From an uncultured Pelagibacteraceae bacterium (GTDB lineage Bacteria > Pseudomonadota > Alphaproteobacteria > Pelagibacterales > Pelagibacteraceae), in contig CACIQQ010000002.1 in assembly GCA_902588835.1 (NCBI GenBank), forward strand, positions 58,038 through 122,037: DNA of 64,000 nucleotides, read 5' to 3'. The translations under genes were made by a program, and so were the position numbers. Under the pieces are notes generated by a model. It did not search any database and was not told the origin of the DNA. It worked only from the letters and a program-made list of their open reading frames with translations. This document shows, one piece after another, positions 39,306 through 49,081 of the stretch (position 1 is the first letter of the stretch; each line of letters begins with the position of its first letter).

Positions 39306-39895
39306 CAAATAATATATCCATCTTTATTGCTTTTAATTAATTCATCATTTCCAAACTCGGCCTTTATTTTTTTTCTAAGTCTGTAAATATGTGTTTCTAC
39401 TGTGTGAGTCTCAAGTTCCGAAGAGTATTGCCAAATTTCTTTTTCCAATGTTTCAACATTTACTGGTTTCTTTGAGTTATTTAGAAACAATATCATGTCG
39501 GTTTCTCGTTCAGTTAATTTTAGACTTGATTTGCCCTTTTTTAGTTCTCTTGAGTTGGTGTCTAAAAAAAAATCTTTAACATTTACATTTGATTGGTCTT
39601 GATATTTTTTCTGAATAAATCTTACATTTAAATTTTCAATGAATATAAAAATATTAACTGGCGGTTTAAATTTAATAATTTGGTCTTCATTTATATTTTT
39701 AACAAAAAAATTATATTCATTTTCATGCACAACTAAAATTGAGTTTTTTATAGAAATACTTTCACTCTTGTATTTATCAAAAAAGATTTCTTTATTATCA
39801 AATTTTAATATTTCGTAACCAATATGTTCTTTGAGTTCGCTAATGATATCGTAAAAATTTGATAAATTTATTATATATAATTTTTGATTTACCAT
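39305..39895 (-). CDS. Orphan winged-helix (OmpR/PhoB-type) regulator with degenerate receiver
   Basis: A 196-aa protein whose C-terminal 90 residues form an OmpR-type winged helix (LKLTERETDMILFL, the VETHIYRLRKKI recognition helix and GYII end). The N-terminal 100 residues have receiver-like length but lack the acidic pair, phospho-acceptor Asp and Lys, so phosphorylation is unlikely. No kinase gene is nearby. It is translationally coupled to the ArfA-like gene and divergent from the L,D-transpeptidase across 14 bp. Its targets are unknown. Confidence 0.83.
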   Translation of the reverse strand: MVNQKLYIINLSNFYDIISELKEHIGYEILKFDNKEIFFDKYKSESISIKNSILVVHENEYNFFVKNINEDQIIKFKPPVNIFIFIENLNVRFIQKKYQDQSNVNVKDFFLDTNSRELKKGKSSLKLTERETDMILFLNNSKKPVNVETLEKEIWQYSSELETHTVETHIYRLRKKIKAEFGNDELIKSNKDGYII

Positions 39896-39909
39896 ATATT
39901 TTAGAACTT

Positions 39910-40401
39910 ATGATAATTAAGCTAAAAAATAAAGACACCTTAATTTGTGGTGATTTCCAATTTAAATGCTCTATTGGTAAAAATGGTTTAAAAAAAAATA
40001 AATTAGAGGGAGACAAATGTACCCCAGTAGGAACATTTTCATTAGGACCAGTTTATTATAGAAACGACAGGGTAGATAAACCTGATACAAAATTAAAAAC
40101 CCTTAAAATAAATAAACAAATGGGTTGGTGCGATGATCCAAACAATGTTTATTATAATAAAGAAATCAAATTAAATAAAAAAATTAAAGCCGAAAAATTG
40201 TATAGAAAAGATAAGATTTACAACATTATTATTGTAATAAATTATAACACTAAAAGAATAATTAGAAATAAAGGAAGCGCTATTTTTATTCACGTAACAA
40301 ATAATTATAAACCCACTAAAGGGTGTATAGCACTAAGTTTGAATGACATTGAAATATTATTGAAGATAATAAAAAAAAATTCAAAAATTAAATTATCCTA
40401 G
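39910..40401 (+). CDS. YkuD-type L,D-transpeptidase-like protein
   Basis: A 163-aa protein of the L,D-transpeptidase catalytic (YkuD) group. The catalytic signature has His in FIHVTNN and Cys in TKGCIALS. No signal peptide is visible from the ATG at 39910. An earlier ATG at 39859 would overlap the divergent regulator and adds a weakly hydrophobic leader, so the start is not certain. It could cross-link peptidoglycan. The gene converges with yggS, overlapping by 4 bp. Confidence 0.85.
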   Translation: MIIKLKNKDTLICGDFQFKCSIGKNGLKKNKLEGDKCTPVGTFSLGPVYYRNDRVDKPDTKLKTLKINKQMGWCDDPNNVYYNKEIKLNKKIKAEKLYRKDKIYNIIIVINYNTKRIIRNKGSAIFIHVTNNYKPTKGCIALSLNDIEILLKIIKKNSKIKLS

Positions 40402-41039
40402 CTTCTGCTTCCAAAAATTTTGGAACCAACTCTTATATATGTCGCCTTAAACCTTAGTGCATCCATATAATCGTTAGACATTCCCATGCTGATTTCGTTT
40501 AATTTTAAATTTTCTGATAAATTTTGCATTTTTTTAAAAAAGGGTTTCGGGTCTTCATCAAATGGAGGTAAACACATAATGCCTATGATGTTAAGGTTAT
40601 AATTTTTTACACATTTTTGATAAAAATTTTCTAGTTCATCTTCACCAATGCCTGACTTTTGATTTTCTTTACCTAGATTTATTTGAATAAAAATTTTTGG
40701 CTTAAAGTTTTTTTTTTCCTGTTCCAACGAAATTTTTTCAGCAAGTTTAATGCTATCTAATGAATGAATATAATCAAATAAAGGTAAGGCAAACTTTACT
40801 TTGTTTGTTTGTAATTTGCCTATTAAATGTAATTTTAAATTAGGAAAATCATTTTTTATAGACGTCCATTTTTCTTGAGCTTCTTGAACCTTATTTTCTC
40901 CAAAATGCTGGTGGCCATGATTTATTAAGGGTAATATGTGGCCAATTGGAAATGTTTTTGAAACAGCAACAATATTAACATTTTTAAAGTTACTTATTTC
41001 CTCTTTTACTAAATCAAAATTTTTTACTACATTCTGCAT
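40398..41039 (-). CDS. PLP homeostasis protein YggS/PROSC
   Basis: A 213-aa PLP-binding protein of the YggS family (fold-type III barrel without known catalysis) that buffers pyridoxal phosphate. The PLP lysine is in IVAVSKTFP near residue 28; HFGENKVQEA and the LHLIGKLQTNK stretch are diagnostic. Its ATG abuts the ThiE-like ATG on the other strand at the CATATG hexamer. Confidence 0.94.
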   Translation of the reverse strand: MQNVVKNFDLVKEEISNFKNVNIVAVSKTFPIGHILPLINHGHQHFGENKVQEAQEKWTSIKNDFPNLKLHLIGKLQTNKVKFALPLFDYIHSLDSIKLAEKISLEQEKKNFKPKIFIQINLGKENQKSGIGEDELENFYQKCVKNYNLNIIGIMCLPPFDEDPKPFFKKMQNLSENLKLNEISMGMSNDYMDALRFKATYIRVGSKIFGSRS

Positions 41040-41594
41040 ATGAATATTAAGTATTATTATTTTATAGATGAATTTAACAAAAATGAAATTGAAAAATTAT
41101 CTTCTGAAATTTCATTGATTTATAGAAATTATCATAAAAAGAATGACCCTAAAGAATTGAGAAAATTAGTTATACATTGTAAAAGTAATAGACGGAAAGT
41201 TTATATTTCTAATAGTTTGAAAAATGCGATCAAGTATAATTTTGATGGTTTATATATCCCCTCATTTTACAAACAATTAAGATTTAAGAACATAACAAAA
41301 AAGAATCTTGAAATAATAGGTTCTGCTCACAATGCAATCGAGCTTAAAATTAAAGAAAAACAGAACTGTTCACGTATTTTTTTAAGTCCTATTTTTAAAA
41401 ATAACAAAAATAAAAAATTTCTAGATGTCATAAAGACAAATTTATTAAAAAGATTAACAAAAAATCAAATTGTTTTACTCGGTGGAATTAACCAAAAAAA
41501 TATCAAAAAGGCTAAGTTATGCGCTCCAAGTGGTGTCGCGGCAATATCATGGATAAAAAAAAACGGCCCGAGTATAAATACTGGGCCGTTTTAA
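41040..41594 (+). CDS. Thiamine-phosphate synthase/TenI-like protein
   Basis: A 184-aa TIM-barrel protein of the TMP-TENI superfamily. It shows the start KYYYFIDEF, GLYIPS, IGSAHNAIE, RIFLSPIFK, LLGGINQKNI and GVAAISWI in family order. The pyrophosphate-binding residues of true ThiE are only partly recognisable, so activity is uncertain. Its last ten codons are part of an intrinsic-terminator hairpin. The start abuts the yggS start. Confidence 0.78.
   Translation: MNIKYYYFIDEFNKNEIEKLSSEISLIYRNYHKKNDPKELRKLVIHCKSNRRKVYISNSLKNAIKYNFDGLYIPSFYKQLRFKNITKKNLEIIGSAHNAIELKIKEKQNCSRIFLSPIFKNNKNKKFLDVIKTNLLKRLTKNQIVLLGGINQKNIKKAKLCAPSGVAAISWIKKNGPSINTGPF
41561..41591. terminator. Bidirectional terminator inside the 3' end of the ThiE-like gene
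   Basis: Arms AAACGGCCC and GGGCCGTTT, extended by AGTA/TACT with one bulged G and a TAAA loop, form a strong hairpin. An A-run precedes it and TTTTA follows, so it can stop rightward thiE-like and leftward porin transcription. The hairpin encodes residues near the C-terminal GPSINTGPF of the ThiE-like protein. Confidence 0.85.
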
Positions 41595-41613
41595 TTTTAG
41601 AAACTAAAATAAA

Positions 41614-42699
41614 TTAGAATGCAAATCCTAATGCAATTTCAGTTACACTTTGGTCAGCTGCATCATCGTCTTGACTTGGGTTAGTTACTTCCATGTTGTA
41701 TGCTTTAATTGACATACCACCCATAGAGTAAGCAACTTGGATCGCGTCGATTGACTCTGTTACGTCATCATCAGTTGTTACCGCTGTTAAAGCGTCATCC
41801 TGAGTGTCGTAAGTTTCGTCTGCAGTAGTGTACGAGATTGACATATTGTCATTTACGTTAAACGCAATTGACATTGATTCACTCGTATAAATACCACCAA
41901 CATCTCTTCTAGTTTTAGCTGCTGTAGTTGACTCAAGAGCTTTCGTTACACCGGCATCCGCGTACGTTTCACTGTAACCAATTGATACTGGTCCCATTGT
42001 GTACTTAGCGTACCATGCACCGTTAAACTCATCAGTTATATAGTTACCTGAAGATGATGCTGTTTGTGGCGTAGTTCTTTCTCTCTCTGCACCATAGACA
42101 CCAACTTTTAAACCTTCGTAAGCTATAGTAATACCAGCTTCCTTACCTGCTCCAACGTCTGCATCGTAAGTTACTTGTCCACCATCGCTAACTGCTTTAT
42201 CGTTTGCTTGTGGAGTATAACCTAAGTGTGCTGTAATAGATGCACCCATCATTTCTAATGTAGGTGATGTATACATCACTGAGTTATTGTCCATAAAGTC
42301 ACCGACTTTGTTAGCCATAGTATCTTTACCGTCTGATACTTGCTCGTAAGCTGTAGGTACTTCCTCATCATACAAGTATGATGCTGAACCTGAGCTTGAA
42401 CCAATTGAGAATGATCCCAATGAAGGTGTTGTTATTGTAGTTGTTGATGAAGATATTCCGTGAGAATCATTACCTGTTGCTGTCATAGAAAACGTTGTTC
42501 CGTTATCTAATTCACCACCACCAGTAAATGCTACGTCTTTATCAGCACCAATTGATCTTGTAGTATTTCCACCACCTTTACCAAATTTTAGTGTAGTGTT
42601 AATACCACCAGAAACAGACATTTCGCCTGCTTGTGCAGAACCTAAAGTCACTAGCGAACCTGCTAATGCTGTAAGTCCTATTTTTTTAAAGTTATTCAT
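41614..42699 (-). CDS. Outer-membrane porin
   Basis: A 361-aa porin with a signal peptide ending at SAQA (residue 24). The mature part is rich in Gly, Thr, Asp and alternating beta-strand patterns, ending in the C-terminal Phe (IALGFAF) used for outer-membrane assembly. Its base composition is less AT-rich than that of its neighbours, with many GTC/ACT/GCT-type codons, consistent with very high expression. A clean AGGAG lies 4 nt before the ATG. A 180-bp region separates it from DUF3576. Confidence 0.93.
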   Translation of the reverse strand: MNNFKKIGLTALAGSLVTLGSAQAGEMSVSGGINTTLKFGKGGGNTTRSIGADKDVAFTGGGELDNGTTFSMTATGNDSHGISSSTTTITTPSLGSFSIGSSSGSASYLYDEEVPTAYEQVSDGKDTMANKVGDFMDNNSVMYTSPTLEMMGASITAHLGYTPQANDKAVSDGGQVTYDADVGAGKEAGITIAYEGLKVGVYGAERERTTPQTASSSGNYITDEFNGAWYAKYTMGPVSIGYSETYADAGVTKALESTTAAKTRRDVGGIYTSESMSIAFNVNDNMSISYTTADETYDTQDDALTAVTTDDDVTESIDAIQVAYSMGGMSIKAYNMEVTNPSQDDDAADQSVTEIALGFAF

Positions 42700-42800
42700 A
42701 GTACTCCTTTATTGTTGTATTCATATGAACAGAGCTTTTTTATCAGAAAATGTTTGAAACACGCCAATTTTACCAAAAATTGCGTATTTTTTCATCATGT

Positions 42801-42816
42801 GTGATATTTTTATCAC
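42801..42816. promoter_or_regulatory. Perfect inverted repeat upstream of porin and DUF3576 genes
   Basis: GTGATA and TATCAC flank TTTT, about 100 bp before the porin start and 65 bp before DUF3576. The dyad size fits a dimeric regulator such as a FNR/CRP- or TetR-class protein. The rest of the 180-bp spacer is AT-rich promoter DNA with no further gene. Confidence 0.4.
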
Positions 42817-42879
42817 TTAATTTAGAGCTAAATTAAATAATTCTGAGATAATTATTATTTTCTGCTATTTATAATTTTC

Positions 42880-43452
42880 ATGAAATTAAAACTAATCAAA
42901 TTTTCTATATTAACAATTTTTACTTTATTTCTTCTTAATTCTTGCGGTTTATATAAAAGATCAGACATCAAAGATAATCCTGTAAATGTTGATGAAAGGG
43001 TTAAGAGAAATTTAGAAGAAGGCAGAGGTTTTAGGTTTGGGAGAGGGGCAACTCGTGGTGGAGATTTTGATTTTGCCTCCTCAAATCCACTATGGAGAAG
43101 TGCTGTAGATGTTTTGGATTTCGTACCATTAACCAATGCTAGTTATTCTGGAGGGATTATAATTACAGAATGGTTCTCGTCAGAAAATAGTACAGAAAAT
43201 ACTAACAGAGAATTAAAAATTACAGTTCGTTTCATGTCAAATGAAATTAGAGCTGATGCTATTAAAGTATTAGTTTTTGAAAAATCTTGCATACAAAATA
43301 ATTGTAAAACTAAAAAAGTAAAATCCAAGCTCGAAAGCGAATTGAAATTAGCTATTTTGAAAAAAGCAGCCTTATTCGAAAAAGATGATTTTAAAAAATA
43401 TAAAGATACCGACGGAAAAAGAAAAGGCAAAACTGTTATAAAAAAGAATTAG
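42880..43452 (+). CDS. DUF3576 outer-membrane lipoprotein
   Basis: A 190-aa lipoprotein: signal peptide with lipobox LLNSC (Cys22) and a DUF3576 domain containing NPLWRSAVDVLDFVPL and IITEWFS. Function is unknown, but the gene is widely found directly before leuS-lptE-holA in alphaproteobacteria, suggesting an envelope role linked to LptE. leuS starts 11 bp later. Confidence 0.86.
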   Translation: MKLKLIKFSILTIFTLFLLNSCGLYKRSDIKDNPVNVDERVKRNLEEGRGFRFGRGATRGGDFDFASSNPLWRSAVDVLDFVPLTNASYSGGIIITEWFSSENSTENTNRELKITVRFMSNEIRADAIKVLVFEKSCIQNNCKTKKVKSKLESELKLAILKKAALFEKDDFKKYKDTDGKRKGKTVIKKN

Positions 43453-43463
43453 GTTTTTCTTAA

Positions 43464-46001
43464 GTGGAAAGATACAATTTTAAAAAAGTTGAGAAGAAGT
43501 GGCAAGAGTTTTGGGATAAAAACAAATCTTTTAAATCAAACTTAGATAAAACTAAAAAAAAATTCTATTGTTTAGAAATGTTTCCTTATCCTTCAGGGAA
43601 AATTCACATGGGGCATGTGAGGAATTATACAATTGGAGATGTCTTAGCCAGATTTAAAAAACTTCAAAATTTTAATGTTCTTCATCCAATGGGATGGGAC
43701 TCGTTTGGTATGCCTGCTGAAAATGCAGCAAGAGAAAATAATTTAGATCCAAAAATTTGGACTGAAAAAAATATTTCTAACATGAAAACTCAGCTTAAAA
43801 GATTAGGTCTTTCAATAGATTGGGACAGAGAAATATCTACATGTTCGCCGACTTATTACAAGCATCAGCAACTATTTTTTCTTGAATTGTTCGAAAAGGG
43901 GCTGGTTTATAGAAAAGAAAATTATGTAAACTGGGATCCAATTGATCAGACAGTACTCGCCAATGAACAAGTTATAGATGGGAAAGGATGGAGGTCTGGT
44001 GCTCAAGTAGAGAGAAAAAAATTAAATCAATGGTTTTTTAATATCTCTAAATTTTCAGAAGAATTACTCAATGGGTTAAATGTATTAACAGAATGGCCTA
44101 ATAAAGTGAAAACTATGCAAAAAAATTGGATTGGAAAATCCTTTGGATGTGAAATAGATTTTAAAATTGAAGGTGATTTACCTGTTAAAAATATAAAATG
44201 CTTTACAACAAGGCCTGATACATTATTTGGTTTTTCATTTTTAGCTTTATCTGTAGATCATCCTTTATCTAAACACTTTGAAAAAAATTCAGAGTTCAAA
44301 ATATTCAAAGATAAATGTTCAAAAACAGGAACTACAGAAGAGTCAATTGCTCAGGCGGAAAAAATAGGTTTTAAAACAAATCTTCAAGCTATCAATCCTA
44401 TGGATCCAAAAATTAAAGTTCCTGTATATTTTGCAAATTTCGTACTTATGGATTACGGTTTTGGAGCTGTATTTGGGTGTCCTGCACATGATACAAGGGA
44501 CTTTGAATTTGCTAAAAAATACAAATTAGACATCAAGACTGTTGTTAAGCCGAAAGATAAAAGTGATGATTTTCAGGTACAGAATGAGGCTTTTGTTGAG
44601 GATGGTTTTATGATCAATTCTTCATTTTTAAACGGTCTTAAAACGCCTGGTGAGGCAATTGAGAAAAGTATTGAATACTTAACAAAAAATAAAATGGGTG
44701 AAAAAAAGATTAATTTTAGATTAAAAGATTGGGGAATATCGCGTCAAAGATATTGGGGATGCCCTATACCAATAGCATATGATAAAAATGGCAATATAAT
44801 AAAAGTTCCAAAAGAAAAGTTACCTATCAAACTTCCAGAAAAAATTAATCTTAATACAAAAGGGAATCCTTTAGATCATCAAAAAAAATGGAAAGAAATT
44901 AGTATTAATGGTGAAATCTGTACACTAGATACTGACACACTAGATACTTTCGTAGATTCTTCTTGGTATTTCCTTCGATTTTGTTCTCCAGAAAATAATG
45001 ATTATGGTTTCGATATTGACGACATTAAATATTGGATGCCTGTTGATCAATATATAGGTGGGGTAGAACACGCAATTTTACATTTGTTGTATTCAAGATT
45101 TTTTATGCATGCCCTGGGTTATAAAAATCAAGATTTTATTTCACCTGAGCCTTTTCAAGGTCTATTTACTCAAGGTATGGTCTGTCACGAGACTTATAAA
45201 GATGAAAATAACAAGTGGGTTAGTCCTGATGAGGTCTACTCTGAAGATGGGAAGGAATTTTTTAGTATTAAAGATAAAAAAAAAGTTTCCGTGGGTCCTT
45301 CAGAGTCAATGTCCAAATCAAAGAAAAATACGATTGATCCTGAGAAAATTATAAGTCAGTATGGTGCTGATGCTGTTAGATTTTTTATATTGTCTGATAG
45401 CCCTCCGGAGAAAGACATTCAATGGTCAGAACAAGGTATGGCAGCCTCATACAAATTCATCCAAAAATTTTGGATACTACATAAAAAAATTGTTCAAAAA
45501 ATTAAAAACAAAAAAGGAAAAAATGAAAACGATGGTTTAACGATATATACGAATAAATTAATAGAAAAGTTCACTTCTAGTATTGAGAAATTTAATATGA
45601 ATGTTTTAATAGCATATCTTCACGAGACTTATAACTTTTTAAATAAAGAAGTTGAAAACTTAGATACAAAAGATTTGGAAAAAAATTACTCAAATATTTT
45701 AATTCTAATGTTTCCAATACTTCCACACCTCGTATCAGAATGTTTAGAAGATGTTAAAAAAGAGAACGTGATTTCTTGGCCCTTAGCTCAAAAAGAATTT
45801 TTAGAGGAAAAATATGTTAATATTGTTATTCAAATAAACGGTAAGAAAAAATCTTTAATAAAAATTGAAAAAAATCTAGATGATAAAGTTCTTCTAGAAA
45901 ATGTTAAAAAAGACACTAAAATTTCAAATTTCCTTGAAAACAAAAGTATTTTTAAACATATAATTGTTAAAAATAAGCTGATAAATTTTATTGTAAAATG
46001 A
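43464..46001 (+). CDS. leuS: Leucyl-tRNA synthetase
   Basis: An 845-aa class I synthetase. The HIGH motif ([13 protein letters not shown] near residue 40), the CP1 editing domain with [10 protein letters not shown], the [10 protein letters not shown] stretch and KMSKS-type SMSKSKKNT are all seen. The start is a GTG at 43464, giving [14 protein letters not shown]. It overlaps lptE by 4 bp. Confidence 0.98.
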   Translation: MERYNFKKVEKKWQEFWDKNKSFKSNLDKTKKKFYCLEMFPYPSGKIHMGHVRNYTIGDVLARFKKLQNFNVLHPMGWDSFGMPAENAARENNLDPKIWTEKNISNMKTQLKRLGLSIDWDREISTCSPTYYKHQQLFFLELFEKGLVYRKENYVNWDPIDQTVLANEQVIDGKGWRSGAQVERKKLNQWFFNISKFSEELLNGLNVLTEWPNKVKTMQKNWIGKSFGCEIDFKIEGDLPVKNIKCFTTRPDTLFGFSFLALSVDHPLSKHFEKNSEFKIFKDKCSKTGTTEESIAQAEKIGFKTNLQAINPMDPKIKVPVYFANFVLMDYGFGAVFGCPAHDTRDFEFAKKYKLDIKTVVKPKDKSDDFQVQNEAFVEDGFMINSSFLNGLKTPGEAIEKSIEYLTKNKMGEKKINFRLKDWGISRQRYWGCPIPIAYDKNGNIIKVPKEKLPIKLPEKINLNTKGNPLDHQKKWKEISINGEICTLDTDTLDTFVDSSWYFLRFCSPENNDYGFDIDDIKYWMPVDQYIGGVEHAILHLLYSRFFMHALGYKNQDFISPEPFQGLFTQGMVCHETYKDENNKWVSPDEVYSEDGKEFFSIKDKKKVSVGPSESMSKSKKNTIDPEKIISQYGADAVRFFILSDSPPEKDIQWSEQGMAASYKFIQKFWILHKKIVQKIKNKKGKNENDGLTIYTNKLIEKFTSSIEKFNMNVLIAYLHETYNFLNKEVENLDTKDLEKNYSNILILMFPILPHLVSECLEDVKKENVISWPLAQKEFLEEKYVNIVIQINGKKKSLIKIEKNLDDKVLLENVKKDTKISNFLENKSIFKHIIVKNKLINFIVK

Positions 46002-46456
46002 AATCTTTAATATTAATTCTCATTTTCTCGTCGCTGCTAATAAGTTGTGGATTTAAACCAATCTATAGTTCAAAAAATAGTAAATATGAAATTATTGAAA
46101 TTACAAATAAAAATAAGAATAAAAATTCTTTTGCTATTGAAAATACAGTTATGTCAATTTCAAATGATGATGCAATAAAGAAAGTAAGATTAGAGATAGA
46201 TTATAAGCAAACAATTTCGACAATTTTAAAAGATAGTAAAGGGGACCCTTCAAAAAACAAGTTGATTATAGATGTTGATCTGACTGTAAAAAATGAAAAA
46301 AACAAGGTGTTAGTTACTAAAAGTTTTAGAGAAGAATTTGGCTATGAGGTCCAGGATAATAAGTTTAATATGTCAAAATATGTTGAAAGTATTACAAACA
46401 ATTTAATTAATAAAATATCTAACGATATTATTTTATTGCTGGCGACATTTGAATGA
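45998..46456 (+). CDS. lptE: LPS-assembly lipoprotein LptE
   Basis: A 152-aa lipoprotein with lipobox ISCG (Cys17) followed by FKPIY, the characteristic LptE N-terminus. It plugs the LptD barrel that inserts lipopolysaccharide into the outer membrane. It overlaps leuS and holA by 4 bp each, the conserved leuS-lptE-holA order. Confidence 0.9.
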   Translation: MKSLILILIFSSLLISCGFKPIYSSKNSKYEIIEITNKNKNKNSFAIENTVMSISNDDAIKKVRLEIDYKQTISTILKDSKGDPSKNKLIIDVDLTVKNEKNKVLVTKSFREEFGYEVQDNKFNMSKYVESITNNLINKISNDIILLLATFE

Positions 46457-47442
46457 TAATCAAATCTTTTGAGATAAATAAAAAAAAAAAATTTGATAAT
46501 CAACACTATTTCCTTGTTTATGGTGAAAACGAAGGACTTAAATCTGAAATAATTAAAATTTTAAAAGAAAATTTTTTGGGAAATATAGAAACTGTTGATG
46601 AATCGCAAATTTTAAATAACACGGATTTATTTTACGAAAGACTGTTAAATAAATCTCTTTTTGAGAAAGAGAAAACAATAATTATAAATAGATGTACAGA
46701 AAAAATTTATGATTTTATTGAAGAAATTATTGAAAAAAATATCCCTGATATCAAAATAATTTTAAATGCAAATATTTTGGAAAAAAAATCAAAACTGAGA
46801 AACTTATTCGAAAAGAGCAAAAAATTAGTTGCGATTCCAACATATAAAGATAACTCATTAACATTAGCCGAAATCACAAAAAAATTTTTTTATAATTATA
46901 AAATAAGTATATCTCAAGAAACTATAAATCTTTTAGTGAGCAGGTGTAACGGAGATAGAGGGTATCTCAAATTAGAATTGGAAAAAATTTTAATTTATAT
47001 GCAAAATAGAAGAAATATCAGCTTAGAAGAAATATATAAATTAACAAATCTTTCTGAAAACTTTAGTATTAATGAGCTGGTTGATAATTCATTATCAAAA
47101 AACATACAAAAAACATCGGAGATAATTAACGAGAGTAATTACAAATCCGAAGATGGGGTGCTAATTTTAAGAACGTTTCTACAAAAAGCTAAAAGACTAC
47201 TAAGCCTGTACGAAAAACAGGCCAAAAGTGAAAGTATTGATAGTTTGATAAATAATCATAAACCACCAATATTTTGGAAAGATAAACCAATAGTAAAAAA
47301 ACAATTAGAGAATTGGTCTAAATCTAAAGTTAGGGATTTGATAATTAATATTAATAAAACAGAACTCTTTTTTAAGAAAAATAATTCCTCTGGTTTGATG
47401 ACAATCTTTAATTTTATTTACGAGACGTCAGAAAAAAGTTAA
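46453..47442 (+). CDS. holA: DNA polymerase III delta subunit
   Basis: A 329-aa clamp-loader subunit that opens the beta clamp. The AAA+-like N-terminal domain starts YFLVYGENEGLKSEI, and the helical C-terminal collar domain has ELVDNSLSKN and FLQKAKRLL. It converges with parB, the stops overlapping by 4 bp. Confidence 0.92.
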   Translation: MIIKSFEINKKKKFDNQHYFLVYGENEGLKSEIIKILKENFLGNIETVDESQILNNTDLFYERLLNKSLFEKEKTIIINRCTEKIYDFIEEIIEKNIPDIKIILNANILEKKSKLRNLFEKSKKLVAIPTYKDNSLTLAEITKKFFYNYKISISQETINLLVSRCNGDRGYLKLELEKILIYMQNRRNISLEEIYKLTNLSENFSINELVDNSLSKNIQKTSEIINESNYKSEDGVLILRTFLQKAKRLLSLYEKQAKSESIDSLINNHKPPIFWKDKPIVKKQLENWSKSKVRDLIININKTELFFKKNNSSGLMTIFNFIYETSEKS

Positions 47443-48284
47443 TAATTTTTTTTAATTATATCGATCAAGTGATTTAATTGATTTAAATCTCTATAGTCAA
47501 AACTAATAGAACCTTTGTTATTTTTTTTATTGTTAATTTGAGTTTTAAGGCCAATTTTCTCCATAATCTCTCTCTCAAGCTTTGTTATATTAGCGTCCTT
47601 GGAATTCTTACTTAATTTACTTGGAAACTTATATAGTCTAACAAGATTTTCTGACTGCCTCACCGATAAATTTTTTTTTACAATTTTTTTTGCAATTTGA
47701 TCTGAATTATCCAAACCTACCAAAATTTTAGCATGACCTTGTGTAATTTTATTTGTCTTTATTAAATCAATTATAAAATTTGAGAGAGTTAAAAGCCTTA
47801 AGCTATTAGTTATATGGCTCCTGCTTTTACCTATGAATTTGGCAACCTGCTCTTGATCGTAACTAAATTCATCAATCAACCGCTTGTAACCTTCTGCTTC
47901 CTCAATTGAATTTAAATCGTGCCTTTGAACGTTTTCCACAATCCCAAATTCAAGAGCTTTTTTATCATCAGCATCGACAACTACAACTGGGACCTCGTGA
48001 AGTCCGGCTCTTTGAGCTGCAAGCCATCTTCTTTCCCCTGCTATTATTTCATACTTATTACCACTTGAAGGTCTAACAATAATAGGCTGAATTATTCCTC
48101 TGGACTTTATCGAATTAGTTAACTCTTCCAAGCTTTCTTCATCAAATGTTTTTCTAGGTTGATATCTATTTCTAATTAATTCACTAACTGAAATTTTGTT
48201 GTTTTTTGAGACGGTTTTTGTATCACCTATTAAAGAAGACAATCCTCTTCCTAGACCCTTTTTATTTTTAAAAATACTGCTCAT
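47439..48284 (-). CDS. parB: Chromosome-partitioning protein ParB
   Basis: A 281-aa parS-binding CTPase. An N-terminal LGRGLSSLIGD ParA-interacting segment, the ParB/Srx domain with GERRWLAAQRAG, an HTH with VAKFIGKSRSHITNSLRL, and a C-terminal dimerisation part are visible. It overlaps parA by 4 bp. A perfect parS lies 1.4 kb away in rsmG. Confidence 0.97.
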   Translation of the reverse strand: MSSIFKNKKGLGRGLSSLIGDTKTVSKNNKISVSELIRNRYQPRKTFDEESLEELTNSIKSRGIIQPIIVRPSSGNKYEIIAGERRWLAAQRAGLHEVPVVVVDADDKKALEFGIVENVQRHDLNSIEEAEGYKRLIDEFSYDQEQVAKFIGKSRSHITNSLRLLTLSNFIIDLIKTNKITQGHAKILVGLDNSDQIAKKIVKKNLSVRQSENLVRLYKFPSKLSKNSKDANITKLEREIMEKIGLKTQINNKKNNKGSISFDYRDLNQLNHLIDIIKKNY

Positions 48285-49081
48285 GCTGCCGTTACAAAAC
48301 TTGATTCTTGAGCCAAGAATTCCTCTGTAAATTTGATATATGATTTACTTCCAGGACATTGTTTATCATATATTAAAACTGGAACCCCATGTGAAGGTGC
48401 TTCTGATAAACGAACATTTCTAGGAACTACAGTCTGATAAACTTTTTCTTTAAAATAGTTTCTTGCATCTGTTTCAACTTGTGCAGATAGTCTGTTTCTT
48501 TTGTCGTACATCGTTAAAAGAATTCCTCTTACAACTAAATTTGGATTAAGACCAACCTTAATACGATCTATAGTTTTAATAAGTTGAGTTATCCCCTCAA
48601 GAGCAAAAAATTCTGTCTGCAAAGGTACAACTAATGAGTCTGATGCCACTAAAGCCATTACTGTTAATAAACTCAAAGAAGGTGGGCAATCAATCAGGAC
48701 GTAGTCGTATGAGTGACTAGAATTATTTAAATATGCGGTTAATTTAGTCTTTAAAAGATATGCTCTATTTTCGTCATCTGCTGTTTCAACCTCCAAACCA
48801 GATAAATCAACATTTGATGTTACAATATCTAAATTTTGAAAGTTAGTCTTCTGAATTGAACTTTGAATCTCCTCTTTTCCATTCAAGACTCCATAAATTG
48901 ATTTGCTAGTATCTGCTACATTAGACAAACCTAATCCTGTTGTTGCATTTCCTTGTGGGTCCAAATCTATAACTAGTATTTTTTTTCCATTTAAACTAAG
49001 TCCTGCAGCTAAATTAATTACTGTCGTCGTTTTCCCAACACCACCCTTTTGATTAATGACTGAAATAATTTTTTCTTTCAT
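48281..49081 (-). CDS. parA: Chromosome-partitioning ATPase ParA
   Basis: A 266-aa deviant-Walker ATPase (Soj type). NQKGGVGKTTTVINLA carries the signature Lys, and LIDCPPSLSLLT and the GRP-like PSHGVP region follow. It segregates the chromosome origin with ParB. It overlaps rsmG and parB by 4 bp each. Confidence 0.97.
   Translation of the reverse strand: MKEKIISVINQKGGVGKTTTVINLAAGLSLNGKKILVIDLDPQGNATTGLGLSNVADTSKSIYGVLNGKEEIQSSIQKTNFQNLDIVTSNVDLSGLEVETADDENRAYLLKTKLTAYLNNSSHSYDYVLIDCPPSLSLLTVMALVASDSLVVPLQTEFFALEGITQLIKTIDRIKVGLNPNLVVRGILLTMYDKRNRLSAQVETDARNYFKEKVYQTVVPRNVRLSEAPSHGVPVLIYDKQCPGSKSYIKFTEEFLAQESSFVTAA

Noticed and set aside
42740..42770. TGTTTGAAACA as a second parS site near the porin
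   Set aside because: It has only parts of the parS half-sites without the CACGTG core, so it is not a credible ParB site.
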